DNA of 64,000 bases from Nocardioides conyzicola (GCF_039543825.1 NZ_BAABKM010000002.1:2202133-2266132), one strand, 5' to 3'. Shown: positions 1 through 8,582, counted from the first letter of the stretch. Numbers and translations are program-made. Notes: generated by a model not told the origin, from the letters alone.

Positions 1-20
1 CGGCTGGACTCCTCGCTCAT
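1..20 (-). CDS. 5' end of a divergent gene running off the left edge
   Basis: On the minus strand an ATG at position 20 opens a frame reading MSEESS before the window ends. A purine-rich GGGAGAGGG lies about five bases upstream, a plausible ribosome binding site. The gene would be divergent from the flavin monooxygenase and share its control region. Too little is visible to name a function. Confidence 0.35.
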
Positions 21-46
21 GTGGACCCTCTCCCAGGTGACGCGTT

Positions 47-77
47 AGTTGACGCGTGTCAACTTAGGGCCTAGCGT
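47..77 (+). promoter_or_regulatory. Leaderless promoter with inverted-repeat operator over the -35
   Basis: A perfect inverted repeat AGTTGAC-GCGT-GTCAACT (47-64) covers a -35-like TTGACG (49-54). A 17-base spacer leads to a TAGCGT -10 box (72-77), and GTG follows at 85 with no Shine-Dalgarno sequence, so the mRNA probably starts at or next to the start codon. The repeat looks like a TetR-type operator; the TetR gene at 1428 is the obvious candidate ligand. The binding protein is inferred. Confidence 0.6.
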
Positions 78-84
78 CCCCAGC

Positions 85-1431
85 GTGCTACCCACCACAG
101 CAGTCATCGGAGCGGGCATCAGCGGGCTCACGGCCAGCAAGATGCTCGGGGACTACGGGGTGCCGTACACGACCTTCGAGGCCTCCGACCGGGTCGGCGG
201 CAACTGGGCGTTCGGCAACCCCAACGGGCACAGCAGCGCCTACCGCTCTCTGCACATCGACACGTCGAAGCACCAGCTGTCCTTCCGGGACTTCCCGATG
301 CCGGACGACTACCCCGACTTCCCGCACCACACCCTGATCAAGGAGTACCTCGACTCGTACGCCGACGCGTTCGGCCTGCGCGAGCGCATCGAGTTCCAGA
401 ACGGCGTGGTGCACGCCGAGCGCCTCCCCGGCGGTGGCTGGGAGATCCTCGACCAGGCGGGGCAGACCCGGCGCTTCGACCTGCTCGTCGTCGGCAACGG
501 CCACCACTGGGACCCGCGGATGGCCGACTTCCCCGGCGAGTTCACCGGCCAGTCGATCCACTCCCACCACTACATCGACCCGTGGACGCCGCTCGACCTG
601 ATGGACAAGCGGATCCTGGTCGTCGGCCTGGGCAACAGCGCCGCCGACGTCACCGTCGAGCTGTCCCAGCGGTCGCTGCGCAACGAGGTCACGCTGTCGA
701 CCCGCAGCAGCGCCTGGATCGTGCCCAAGCTGGTCGGCGGCAAGGCCGCCGACATGAACTACCGGACCATCCCGCAGATCCCGCTGTCCTGGCAGCGGAA
801 GGCGGCCCAGTGGGGCCAGCGCTTCACCTACTCCGACCCGACGCTCTACGGCCTGCCGGCGCCCAACCACAAGTTCTTCGAGGCGCACCCGACCCAGTCG
901 GGCGAGCTGCCGCTGCGGCTGAAGTCGGGTGACGTCACCCCGAAGGGCAACGTGGCCCGCCTCGACGGCGAGACCGTGCACTTCGAGGACGGCACGTCGG
1001 CGGACTTCGACGTGATCATCTACGCCACCGGCTACAACCTGACCTTCCCCTTCTTCGACCCCGCGTTCCTGCACGCGCCCGACAACCGGATCGACCTCTA
1101 CAAGCGGATCATCAAGCCGGGCGTCGACGACCTGCTCTTCGCCGGGTTCGCCCAGTCGACGCCGACGCTCTTCCCGTTCGTCGAGAGCCAGGCTCGGCTG
1201 ATCGCGGCGTACGCCGTGGGGGAGTACGTGCCCCCGTCGGTCGAGGAGATGCAGGCGGTGATCAAGGCCGACGACGAGCTCTACATGGGCCACATGCTCG
1301 ACCGACCGCGGCACACCCACCAGCTCGACTACTTCGTCTACGAGCACCAGATGCGCACCAAGGAGCTCCCGAGCGGCCGCGCCCGCGCGCAGGCACAGGG
1401 CGCGCCGGTGCTGGCGGGTCGGGCCTCGTGA
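85..1431 (+). CDS. Flavin-containing monooxygenase (FMO / Baeyer-Villiger type)
   Basis: Predicted cytosolic NADPH- and FAD-dependent monooxygenase of 448 aa. The N terminus carries the FAD dinucleotide motif GAGISG (about residues 9-14). The class B signature FxGxxxHxxxY appears as FTGQSIHSHHY, and a second dinucleotide motif GLGNSAAD is the expected NADPH site. Length suits the FMO family. I chose GTG at 85 rather than the further upstream TTG at 49 because the upstream codons overlap the promoter and 85 sits seven bases after a -10 box. The stop overlaps the next gene (GTGA), so it heads an operon with a TetR regulator and an alpha/beta hydrolase. A monooxygenase making esters or hydroxylated products followed by a hydrolase suggests ketone or lipid-like substrate breakdown; the substrate is unknown. 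Confidence 0.85.
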   Translation: MLPTTAVIGAGISGLTASKMLGDYGVPYTTFEASDRVGGNWAFGNPNGHSSAYRSLHIDTSKHQLSFRDFPMPDDYPDFPHHTLIKEYLDSYADAFGLRERIEFQNGVVHAERLPGGGWEILDQAGQTRRFDLLVVGNGHHWDPRMADFPGEFTGQSIHSHHYIDPWTPLDLMDKRILVVGLGNSAADVTVELSQRSLRNEVTLSTRSSAWIVPKLVGGKAADMNYRTIPQIPLSWQRKAAQWGQRFTYSDPTLYGLPAPNHKFFEAHPTQSGELPLRLKSGDVTPKGNVARLDGETVHFEDGTSADFDVIIYATGYNLTFPFFDPAFLHAPDNRIDLYKRIIKPGVDDLLFAGFAQSTPTLFPFVESQARLIAAYAVGEYVPPSVEEMQAVIKADDELYMGHMLDRPRHTHQLDYFVYEHQMRTKELPSGRARAQAQGAPVLAGRAS

Positions 1432-2039
1432 ACCGGGCCGCGACCAAGGGCGACGGCCGCCGCGCCGCGCTCCTCGAGGCGCTCGACCACCACCTCCGCG
1501 ACGCCGGGCCGGGCGCGAGCCTCGACGCCATCAACGTCGCCGACCTCTCGCGCCGCGCGGGCGTCACGCGCTCGGCCTTCTACTTCTACTTCGACAACAA
1601 GGCGGCGGCCGTCGCCGCCCTGATGGAGGAGATGTACGACGACGCCTGGGACGCCGCCGAGCTGGACGGCGACGACGACGAGGGCATGCAGCTCCGGGTG
1701 ACGAGCGCGATCCGCGCGATCTTCCGGGGCTGGTCGCACCGCACCCACATCTACCGCGCGATGCTCGAGGCCCGCGCCGGCAACCCCGCCGTACGCGAGC
1801 AGTGGGACTCCTTCCAGGAGTCCTTCGTCGTCGTGCTCGCGGCCGTGATCGAGGGCGAGCGGACCGCCGGCGTCGCGCCCGCGGGTGCCGACCCGACCGC
1901 GATCGCCACCGCGCTGCTCGACCTCAACGACCGGACCCTCGAGCGGCTGGTCCATGCGCCGGCCGACTTCGACTGGGACCGGCACGTCGAGGCGGTCGTC
2001 CACATCTGGCTGTCCAGCATCTACGGGAGGACCGCGTGA
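1428..2039 (+). CDS. TetR/AcrR family repressor, EthR-like
   Basis: 203 aa. The N-terminal helix-turn-helix is clear: ADLSRRAGVTRSAFYFYF followed by DNKAAAVAAL (about residues 36-65). The FYFYF recognition-helix end resembles EthR, which controls the Baeyer-Villiger monooxygenase EthA in mycobacteria. The rest should be the helical ligand-binding domain. It overlaps the monooxygenase stop (GTGA) and its own stop overlaps the hydrolase start (GTGA), so all three are translationally coupled. Likely an autoregulator acting at the inverted repeat 47-64, and possibly at the related repeat before the P450 gene (5775-5795). DNA-binding role is well supported; the target sites are inferred. Confidence 0.85.
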   Translation: MNRAATKGDGRRAALLEALDHHLRDAGPGASLDAINVADLSRRAGVTRSAFYFYFDNKAAAVAALMEEMYDDAWDAAELDGDDDEGMQLRVTSAIRAIFRGWSHRTHIYRAMLEARAGNPAVREQWDSFQESFVVVLAAVIEGERTAGVAPAGADPTAIATALLDLNDRTLERLVHAPADFDWDRHVEAVVHIWLSSIYGRTA

Positions 2040-2929
2040 AGCACGCTGAGCTGACGTTCGTCTCCGGCGGCGTGGACTGCGCCGCCTGGCACTTCACCGG
2101 TGAGGGCGACGCGCTCGCCACCGACGCCGGCCGGCCCGTCGTCGTGATGGCGCACGGGCTCGCGGGCACCATGGACTCCGGCCTGCAGCCCTTCGCGGAG
2201 GCGCTGGCCGGCGCCGGCCTCGACGTCCTCGCCTTCGACTACCGCGGCTTCGGCGCGAGCGACGGCACTCCGCGCCAGACCGTCTCGATGGCCGGCCAGC
2301 TCGAGGACTACCGCGCCGCGATGTCGGCGGCCGCCCGGCTCCCGGGGGTCGACCCGCAGCGCCTGGTGGTCTGGGGCGTCTCGCTCGCCGGCGGCCACGC
2401 CATCTCGGCCGCAGCCGGCCGGGACGACGTCGCCGCCGTGGTGGCGCTGACCCCGCTCGTCGACGGCCTCGCCGCCGGTCGGCACGCGCTGGCGACCCAC
2501 ACCAAGGCCGAGATGCTCCGCTCGACGGTCGCCGGCTTCCGCAGCAAGCTCGGCAAGCCGGTGATGATGCCGGTCGTCGCCCGTCCGGGGCAGCTCGGCG
2601 CGATGACCATCGAGGGCTCCATGGACGACTACCTCGCGATCGCGGGGCCGACCTGGCGCAACGAGCTCGACGCGACCGTCGGCATGGAGCTCGGCGGCCA
2701 CCGGCCGATCAAGCAGGCCGGCGACGTGACCTGCCCGGCGCTCTTCCAGGTCGCCGACTTCGACCGCAGCGCCCCGCCGCACTCCTCCATGAAGGCTGCC
2801 TTCAAGGCCCGCGCCGAGGTCCGCCACTACCCGTGCGACCACTTCGACGTGTACGCCGGCAAGCGGTGGCACGACGCCGTCGTCGCCCACCAGGTGGCGT
2901 TCCTGACCCGGGTGCTGGGTCAGGCCTGA
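2036..2929 (+). CDS. Alpha/beta hydrolase
   Basis: 297 aa, GTG start overlapping the TetR stop. An oxyanion-hole-like segment VVVMAHGLAGT (about residues 34-44) precedes the strand DVLAFDYRGFGAS. The nucleophile elbow is WGVSLAGG with Ser as predicted nucleophile; it reads G-x-S-x-A-G rather than strict G-x-S-x-G. A C-terminal His in CDHFDVY is the likely catalytic base. Family: serine hydrolases (esterase or peptidase S15/dienelactone-like); substrate unknown. As the last gene of the monooxygenase operon it may hydrolyse an ester or lactone product, an inference from context only. The next gene is convergent four bases away. Confidence 0.8.
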   Translation: MKHAELTFVSGGVDCAAWHFTGEGDALATDAGRPVVVMAHGLAGTMDSGLQPFAEALAGAGLDVLAFDYRGFGASDGTPRQTVSMAGQLEDYRAAMSAAARLPGVDPQRLVVWGVSLAGGHAISAAAGRDDVAAVVALTPLVDGLAAGRHALATHTKAEMLRSTVAGFRSKLGKPVMMPVVARPGQLGAMTIEGSMDDYLAIAGPTWRNELDATVGMELGGHRPIKQAGDVTCPALFQVADFDRSAPPHSSMKAAFKARAEVRHYPCDHFDVYAGKRWHDAVVAHQVAFLTRVLGQA

Positions 2930-2933
2930 GGGG

Positions 2934-3416
2934 TCAGTCCCACTCGCGGTACTCCTCGTGCGCGGCGAGGTCGCGTCCGTACTCGTCCGGAGTGGTCGGC
3001 GCGAAGACCGACAGCGCGGTGAAGCGGCCGCCAGGCTCCTGGCGGGTGAGGGCGACGCCGACGCTCGCCCAGACGTCCTCGTGCCGGTCCTCGAACCGGC
3101 GCTCCGGTGGACCGAGCACGCTGTCGGCAGCCGGGTCGAGCTCCGGCCACTCGCCCTCCAGCTTGACCACCGCGTCGTCGCGGAACCACACCTTCAGGCG
3201 GTCGAAGCCCGCCGGGGAGGTCGGCGACCAGAACGCCTCCTGGACGGGGTCGCCCAGGAAGAAGCGGACGTAGGCCTCCGGGTCGCCCCCGAGCCTGGTG
3301 ACGACCCACTCTGCCGGGAGGGCCGGTGGGAGTCCGCCGAGCCTGGCCACGGTCGCGAGGTCGCGGGCCACGACGGCGTCCAGCAGCTCGGTCGCCCGGT
3401 CGTCGTCCGTCGTCAT
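2934..3416 (-). CDS. Small acidic protein of unknown function, coupled to the DUF4157 gene
   Basis: 160 aa, not recognised. Acidic, rich in Trp and Arg, with no signal peptide, membrane segment or cysteine. Notable segments are WVVTRLGGDPEAYVRFFLGD, a probable beta strand DRLKVWFRDDAVVKLEGEW, and an EYREWD end. The ATG overlaps the stop of the upstream DUF4157/metallopeptidase gene by four bases (ATGA), so the two proteins are made together. By position it could be an immunity protein, chaperone or accessory to that putative effector; nothing in the sequence proves this. It ends four bases from the convergent hydrolase gene. Confidence 0.7.
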   Translation of the reverse strand: MTTDDDRATELLDAVVARDLATVARLGGLPPALPAEWVVTRLGGDPEAYVRFFLGDPVQEAFWSPTSPAGFDRLKVWFRDDAVVKLEGEWPELDPAADSVLGPPERRFEDRHEDVWASVGVALTRQEPGGRFTALSVFAPTTPDEYGRDLAAHEEYREWD

Positions 3417-5695
3417 GGTGCCTTTCCGATCTTCGCCACGTCGCCCAGGAAGAAGGCTGCCATCACGTTACGGGCACCGACGATGCCGGCGAGCTTCTCG
3501 GCCTGGGCCCGCTCGCCGTACCCCCGGTACTTCGGGATGGGGTGCTCGACCCCCTCCTCGTGGAACTCGCCCTCGACCTCGCGACGCAGCGCCTCGTCGT
3601 ACTTCACCGTCTCCAGGACGGTGAAGGTGAAGTACTCGACCACGCCCTCGCGCAGCGTCATCGACCCCTCCTGCTGCCCCAGGCCACCCTGGTAGGCCTT
3701 GTGCGCGGAGTGCTCGAGCGTGTGGAGGTACTCGTGGATGACGGTCTGGAAGAGGTCCCACATCTCGGTCCGGTTGGTCGCGTCGTCGTCGGCCTTGAAG
3801 CGCTGGATGTTGATCTGCCCACCGCTCGCGAACCCGGGCCAGCCCTTGTGGGTCTCGATCAGCTCGGCGTAGTGGTCCTTGACGACCTTGGCCCGGACCC
3901 GGTCGACGATCGCCTTCTCCGGGCCGCGGCTCTGGATGGCCCCGTGCTCCTTGTCGAGCTTCATCACGTCCGGGCTTCCGGTCAGGAGCTTGTCCACCCG
4001 CCACGTCGCCGACTCGTCCTGGGCGGGTTTGCCCCCTTTGGACAGCATGCTCACCTTCGTGTCCCAGCCGTCGTGGATGCCGGCCCCCTTCTTGAGCGGC
4101 GGGCCGATCGTGAACTTGCCGAAGACGGCATCCACCGCGGCCTTGGACCGGGCCGCGACCTTCTCGATGTGCGGCCACCCGACGAGGTCCTTCTCCTTGC
4201 GCTTGGCCGCCTTGCCCTTCCCGAGGGCTTCGAACTGCCAGGCCACCTCGTCCTCGATGATCTTGAGGAGGCGCGCCTCGTAGGTGCCCTTCGAGGGCAG
4301 GTCCTCGACGAAGGTCGGCAGCACGCCGCCCGGGCCGGCCTGCTGGGTGGTCTTCACCGCATTCCTCGCCGCCGCAGCGTCCTCGTCGCTCAGTGTCCGG
4401 GTCCCCTCGAGCAGGGCCGCGGGGGCCGTGCCCAGGGCGTACTCACCCGTCTTCGTCCGAACTGGTGCCTTCGATCCCTTCGCGTGACGTGCCTCGACAT
4501 CGTGGGTGGTGAAGGCGGTGTCGAGCGTCGCGAAGGTCGCCGCGTCGAGCTCTCCGGTCTTCGGCAGCCTCTTCCCGTTCTGGTAGGCCTTCAGCCCGGC
4601 GGTCGTCTCCGGACCGAACGTGCCGGTGACCTCGGTCCCGATCAGGAAGTTCAGGTCCTCCAGCGCCTGCTGGATCTTCGTGACGTAGAGCCCGGTGTCT
4701 CCGGCCTTGAGGACCGCGGTCCCCGCCATCACCTGCTCGAGCAGGTAGTCGCCCTTGAACCGTGGAGCCTGGACCTTCTGGGTCTTCTCGTTGGGCTTGA
4801 CCCCGGCGGCCGCCAGCTCGCGGTGCTCGATCGCGACCAGGGACCTCAGGCTGCTGAGCGCGCTGGCGCGGGCGGCCCGCCGTTGCAGCACCACCTCGTC
4901 CTCGGTGGGAGCGAGGACGAGCTTCTCCCAGTCCGCGGCGAGCTTCTCGATCTCGACGATCTTGGCGGCTCGGAGGTCGTACTGGTCCTCCGCGAGGGCG
5001 GCGTAGACCAGGGTCGCGTCGCGAAGCGCCTTCCACGCCAGGTCGTCGGTGACGAGGTCGGCGTTGGTCGCGGTGGGGTCCGCGGCCAGGGCGGTGGGCT
5101 TGCGGCGGACCGCTGCCGCCGGCTGCAAGGTGTGGGCCAGCTCGTGCGCGAGCACCCGCTCGGCGCCCGGCGAGCCGGGGTCGACGCCGGCGCCGAGGAA
5201 GACGTCGCGGCCGACGGTGAACGCCTCCGCGGAGACCAGGCGGTTGAGCCGGGCCGGCTCGTCCCCGACGTGCACCCGCACGCCGGCGAACGAGGCCCCG
5301 AACCCCTCCTCCATCCGCGCCCGGGTCGCGGCCGGCAGCGACCCGCCGGACCCGCGGAGCCGCTCGATCCGGCCGGCCACCTCCTCGGGCACCGCGCCGC
5401 CGTCGTACCCGACGGCGGGTGCGTCGCCCGGCGCCGGCGAGCGACGCAGGTGCTCGCAGCCGGGTCCGTGGACATGGCGGTCGAGCGGCGCCAGCCGGGC
5501 CAGCGCCGCGTCGGCCCTGCGGTCCGCGTCGGCCTCGGCCGGGTCCTCGGCGTGACCCACCACGAGGTCGCTCGGCCGGGCGGGGAGGGGGACCGGCGAG
5601 CGGGGGCCGTCCGGCACGGCCGAGGGCGCCGCGGTGTCCGCGCCGGCATCCGTCGGTGCGGTGACGAGCTGGAGATCCGAGTCCTCCACGACCAC
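3413..5695 (-). CDS. DUF4157 (eCIS-core) protein with peptidoglycan-binding domain and C-terminal zinc-metallopeptidase-like motif
   Basis: 760 aa, GTG start preceded by GGGAGG. Order of parts: a Pro/Ala-rich N terminus; a DUF4157 domain (about 118-195) with its HELAH motif at 184-188; a helical region; a peptidoglycan_binding_1-type repeat (about 325-393, GDTGLYVTKIQQALEDL then TGTFGPETTAGLKAYQ); and a C-terminal domain with HEYLH at 654-658 and downstream Glu residues (683, 687) that could be the third zinc ligand. No signal peptide or membrane helix. DUF4157 domains mark cargo of extracellular contractile injection systems and other polymorphic proteins, so this may be an exported toxin or enzyme. 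No injection-system structural genes are present here. Coupled (ATGA) to the 160-aa gene. Confidence 0.8.
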   Translation of the reverse strand: MVVEDSDLQLVTAPTDAGADTAAPSAVPDGPRSPVPLPARPSDLVVGHAEDPAEADADRRADAALARLAPLDRHVHGPGCEHLRRSPAPGDAPAVGYDGGAVPEEVAGRIERLRGSGGSLPAATRARMEEGFGASFAGVRVHVGDEPARLNRLVSAEAFTVGRDVFLGAGVDPGSPGAERVLAHELAHTLQPAAAVRRKPTALAADPTATNADLVTDDLAWKALRDATLVYAALAEDQYDLRAAKIVEIEKLAADWEKLVLAPTEDEVVLQRRAARASALSSLRSLVAIEHRELAAAGVKPNEKTQKVQAPRFKGDYLLEQVMAGTAVLKAGDTGLYVTKIQQALEDLNFLIGTEVTGTFGPETTAGLKAYQNGKRLPKTGELDAATFATLDTAFTTHDVEARHAKGSKAPVRTKTGEYALGTAPAALLEGTRTLSDEDAAAARNAVKTTQQAGPGGVLPTFVEDLPSKGTYEARLLKIIEDEVAWQFEALGKGKAAKRKEKDLVGWPHIEKVAARSKAAVDAVFGKFTIGPPLKKGAGIHDGWDTKVSMLSKGGKPAQDESATWRVDKLLTGSPDVMKLDKEHGAIQSRGPEKAIVDRVRAKVVKDHYAELIETHKGWPGFASGGQINIQRFKADDDATNRTEMWDLFQTVIHEYLHTLEHSAHKAYQGGLGQQEGSMTLREGVVEYFTFTVLETVKYDEALRREVEGEFHEEGVEHPIPKYRGYGERAQAEKLAGIVGARNVMAAFFLGDVAKIGKAP

Positions 5696-5774
5696 CCTCC
5701 CAAGCGGGTGTCACAAGGCCGTCTCCACGCTAGGACGCTCAGGCGTCGCGCGGGGGCAGAATGGCGAAACTCGT

Positions 5775-5807
5775 CTATTGACGAGTGTTCAATAGCGGGC
5801 GTACGGT
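5775..5807 (+). promoter_or_regulatory. P450 promoter with inverted-repeat operator
   Basis: Perfect inverted repeat CTATTGA-N7-TCAATAG (5775-5795) overlapping a -35-like TTGACG (5778-5783). The -10 is TACGGT (5802-5807) and GTG follows at 5815, again without a Shine-Dalgarno sequence. The core TTGACG(A/C)GTGT(T)CAA closely matches the repeat at 47-64, suggesting one regulator for both promoters. Confidence 0.6.
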
Positions 5808-5814
5808 CGGCAGC

Positions 5815-7188
5815 GTGACGACCCTGGACGATGTCGACCAGCTGACCACCCAGCGGTTCCGGAGGATGAGCCCCGGCAACCAGTCGAAGCTGCCGCCGGT
5901 CGACGCCAGCGGGCTGCCGGCGGGTCCGCGCTGGCCGGTGCTGATCCAGACGGCCGGGCTGCTGCGGTTCCGGCACCGGTTCCACCCCTACATGCGCCGG
6001 AAGTACGGCGACGTCTTCACCGTGCGGCTCGCCCCGGGTGGCCGGCCGCTGGTGTTCTTCACCCGGCCCGAGCACGCGAAGGAGATCTTCGCGGGCGACC
6101 CCGAGGTCTTCCACGCGGGCAAGGCCAACGGCATCCTCGGCCCGATCATGGGCGAGCACTCGCTGCTCCTCCAGGACAGCTCGCAGCACAAGCGCGCCCG
6201 CAAGCTCCTGATGCCGGCGTTCAACGGCCACGCGCTGCGCGAGTACCAGGCGCTGGTCACCGAGGTGGCCCGGGCCGAGGTCGGCCGCTGGCACGACGGC
6301 GAGGAGTTCCGCTCGCTGGACCGGATGAACGCCCTCACCCTCGAGGTGATCCTGCGCGTCGTCTTCGGCGTCACCGACGAGACCCGGCTCGCCCAGCTGC
6401 GCCCGTGCGTCAACGCCACCGTCAACATCAGCCCGGCGATCCTGCTGGGCTGGGGCTACCCCAGGCTGCAGAAGTTCGGGCCCTGGAAGCGCACCGTCGA
6501 CAACCAGCGCGAGCTCGACCGGCTGATGTACGCCGAGATCCGCGAGCGGCGTACCGCTCCCGACCTGGCCGACCGCACCGACGTGCTCTCCCGCCTGATC
6601 GTCCAGGGCGAGGACGGGGACGCCCTCTCCGACACCGAGCTGCGCGACCAGCTGGTCACCCTGCTGCTCGCCGGCCACGAGACCACGGCGACCGCGCTCG
6701 CCTGGTCGCTCTATGAGGTGGGCCGCGACCCCGAGCTGCTCGCACGCTGCCGCCGCGCGGCGGCGGACGGCGACGACGACCTGCTCGACGCCGTGATGAA
6801 GGAGTCCATGCGGCTGCACCCGGTGATCCCGATGGTGGTCCGCACGTTGATGCAGCCGGCCACGATCGGCGGCTGGGACCTGCCGAAGGGCACCACCGTC
6901 GGGCCGTCGATCATCATCGCCCACCAGCGCGAGGACAACCACGAGGACCCGGAGGTCTTCCGACCCGAGCGCTTCCTCGGCCACAACCCGCCCACCAACA
7001 CCTGGATCCCGTTCGGGGGCGGGGTGCGCCGCTGCATCGGCGCGGGCTTCGCGCTGATGGAGGGCGTCGCCGTGCTGCGCGAGGTGTTCGCGGCGTACGA
7101 CGTCACCGCCGTCGGCGACGACGAGCCCCAGGTCCGCAACATCACCAGCGTCCCGCGGCGCGGAGCTCGGATCCGGGTCACGCGATAG
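5815..7188 (+). CDS. Cytochrome P450
   Basis: 457 aa soluble bacterial P450. The I-helix oxygen-binding motif is LLLAGHETTATAL, the K-helix ExxR appears as ESMRLHP, and the heme-cysteine loop is FGGGVRRCIGAGFAL with Cys as the iron ligand, near the C terminus as expected. Resembles the CYP110/135/138-like group in motif style; substrate unknown. It needs ferredoxin and reductase partners, none of which are adjacent. I chose GTG at 5815 because a -10 box ends eight bases before it; the longer frame from 5785 would start inside the promoter. An MFS transporter follows after 11 bases, so oxidation and transport of one compound is plausible. Confidence 0.92.
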   Translation: MTTLDDVDQLTTQRFRRMSPGNQSKLPPVDASGLPAGPRWPVLIQTAGLLRFRHRFHPYMRRKYGDVFTVRLAPGGRPLVFFTRPEHAKEIFAGDPEVFHAGKANGILGPIMGEHSLLLQDSSQHKRARKLLMPAFNGHALREYQALVTEVARAEVGRWHDGEEFRSLDRMNALTLEVILRVVFGVTDETRLAQLRPCVNATVNISPAILLGWGYPRLQKFGPWKRTVDNQRELDRLMYAEIRERRTAPDLADRTDVLSRLIVQGEDGDALSDTELRDQLVTLLLAGHETTATALAWSLYEVGRDPELLARCRRAAADGDDDLLDAVMKESMRLHPVIPMVVRTLMQPATIGGWDLPKGTTVGPSIIIAHQREDNHEDPEVFRPERFLGHNPPTNTWIPFGGGVRRCIGAGFALMEGVAVLREVFAAYDVTAVGDDEPQVRNITSVPRRGARIRVTR

Positions 7189-7199
7189 GTTCGCACCTT

Positions 7200-8483
7200 G
7201 TGATCGACCGGCTGCGCGCGCTGCGCATGGACACCACGCCGCTGCGCGCGTCCCGCGACTTCCGCCTGCTCTTCCTGGCGGGCACGGTCTTCTACTTCGG
7301 CGCGATGGTCAGCTACGTCGCGATCCCGTTCCAGGTCTACAAGCTCACCGGCTCGAACTTCGCCGTCGGCGCGATCGGCCTGGTCGAGCTCGCGCCGATC
7401 GTCGTCTTCGGGCTGTACGGCGGTGCGCTGGCCGACCACGTCGACCGCCGCAAGCTGCTCATCTCCACCGGCGTCGGGCAGGCCGTCTTCACCGCGGTCC
7501 TCGCCTACAACGCGTTCCGGGCCGACCCGGACGTCTGGGTGATCTTCACGGTCGCGGTCGCGCTGGCCTCCTGCTCGGCGCTGCAGCGCCCGTCCCGCGA
7601 GGCGCTGTTGCCGCGCACGGTCGCCCACGACCAGCTGCCCGCCGCCAACGCGCTGTCGAGCTTCGGCATCCAGCTCGGGCTCTTGGTCGGACCGGCGGTC
7701 GGCGGCCTGCTCGCGGCGTACGTCGGGATCGGCTGGTGCTTCGTGATCGACGTGGGCGCGCTGCTGGTCGCGTCGTACCTCTACCTGCTGATGGGCTCCT
7801 ACCCGCACCGCGAGAAGACGACCCCGCCGAGCCTGGCCGGCATCAAGGAGGGCATGGTCTACGCCTTCGGGCGCCGCGACCTGCTGGGGACCTACTTCGT
7901 GGACATCGTCGCGATGATGTTCGCGGCACCCGTGGTGCTCTTCCCGGCGCTCGCCGAGCAGGTCTTCGGCCAGCCGCAGCTGCTCGGCATGCTCTACACC
8001 GCCGAGGTCGTCGGCGCGATGGCCGCGACCGCGCTGAGCGGCTGGACCGCGCGGGTCCACCACCACGGGCGGGCGATCGTGCTGGCGGCGGCGACCTTCG
8101 GGGCGATGGTCGCCCTGGCGGGACTGATGCCGAACATCTGGCTGGTCGCGCTCTTCCTCGCCCTGGCCTGCGCGGCCGACATGATCTCCGGCATCTTCCG
8201 GGCGACGGTCTGGAGCCAGACCATCCCCGAGTCGATGCGCGGGCGCCTGGCCGGCATCGAGATGCTGTCCTACTCGATCGGCCCGCTCGCGGGACAGGTG
8301 CGCGGCGGCGTCACCGCCGACCTCTGGTCGGTCCGCGGCGCGGTGACCAGCGGTGGCCTCGCCTGCGTCGCCGGCGTGGGCATCACGGCCGCCTGGCTGC
8401 GCGACTTCTGGACCTACGACAGCCGCGTCGACGAGCACGCCGTCGCCGAGCGCGCGACCCGAGCGGCGGCCGGCGAGGAGTAG
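7200..8483 (+). CDS. MFS transporter, EntS/MFS_3-like exporter
   Basis: 427 aa, polytopic inner-membrane protein with about 10-12 hydrophobic segments. The family loop between helices 2 and 3 is GALADHVDRRKLL and the later motif LQRPSREALLPRTV is typical of the DHA3/MFS_3 (enterobactin-exporter-like) group. The start GTG at 7200 lies 11 bases after the P450 stop. A TAGGTT box (7186-7191) overlapping that stop could give an extra near-leaderless transcript. Probably cotranscribed with the P450 and exporting either its product or substrate; this is context inference. The tail after the last helix is charged and Ala-rich. Confidence 0.85.
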   Translation: MIDRLRALRMDTTPLRASRDFRLLFLAGTVFYFGAMVSYVAIPFQVYKLTGSNFAVGAIGLVELAPIVVFGLYGGALADHVDRRKLLISTGVGQAVFTAVLAYNAFRADPDVWVIFTVAVALASCSALQRPSREALLPRTVAHDQLPAANALSSFGIQLGLLVGPAVGGLLAAYVGIGWCFVIDVGALLVASYLYLLMGSYPHREKTTPPSLAGIKEGMVYAFGRRDLLGTYFVDIVAMMFAAPVVLFPALAEQVFGQPQLLGMLYTAEVVGAMAATALSGWTARVHHHGRAIVLAAATFGAMVALAGLMPNIWLVALFLALACAADMISGIFRATVWSQTIPESMRGRLAGIEMLSYSIGPLAGQVRGGVTADLWSVRGAVTSGGLACVAGVGITAAWLRDFWTYDSRVDEHAVAERATRAAAGEE

Positions 8484-8522
8484 TTCTCCTCGCCTCGGGG
8501 AACCCTCCTCGAGAAGGCAACC

Positions 8523-8580
8523 GTCGAGACGTCCTCGACCGGTGACCAGCAACCATCAGGTGCCTCGAACCGAAGGCACC
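8523..8580 (+). promoter_or_regulatory. Structured leader before the ice-binding-protein gene
   Basis: Two hairpins can form in the leader: GTCGAG-N5-CTCGAC (8523-8539) and GGTGCCT-N8-AGGCACC (8559-8580). The second ends two bases before the ATG, and its right arm contains the only Shine-Dalgarno-like purine run (GAAGG), so folding would hide the ribosome site. It does not match a riboswitch class I can recognise. The function is inferred. Confidence 0.45.
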
Positions 8581-8582
8581 GC

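Noticed and set aside
3326..5818. Long plus-strand open frame (830 codons) opposite the DUF4157 gene
   Set aside because: Antisense shadow typical of GC-rich DNA: no domains, Arg/Gly/Val-rich low-complexity translation, while the minus strand encodes recognisable domains.
8484..8582. c-di-GMP, ydaO or TPP riboswitch before the ice-binding gene
   Set aside because: None of the conserved core sequences of these classes is present; only simple hairpins are visible.
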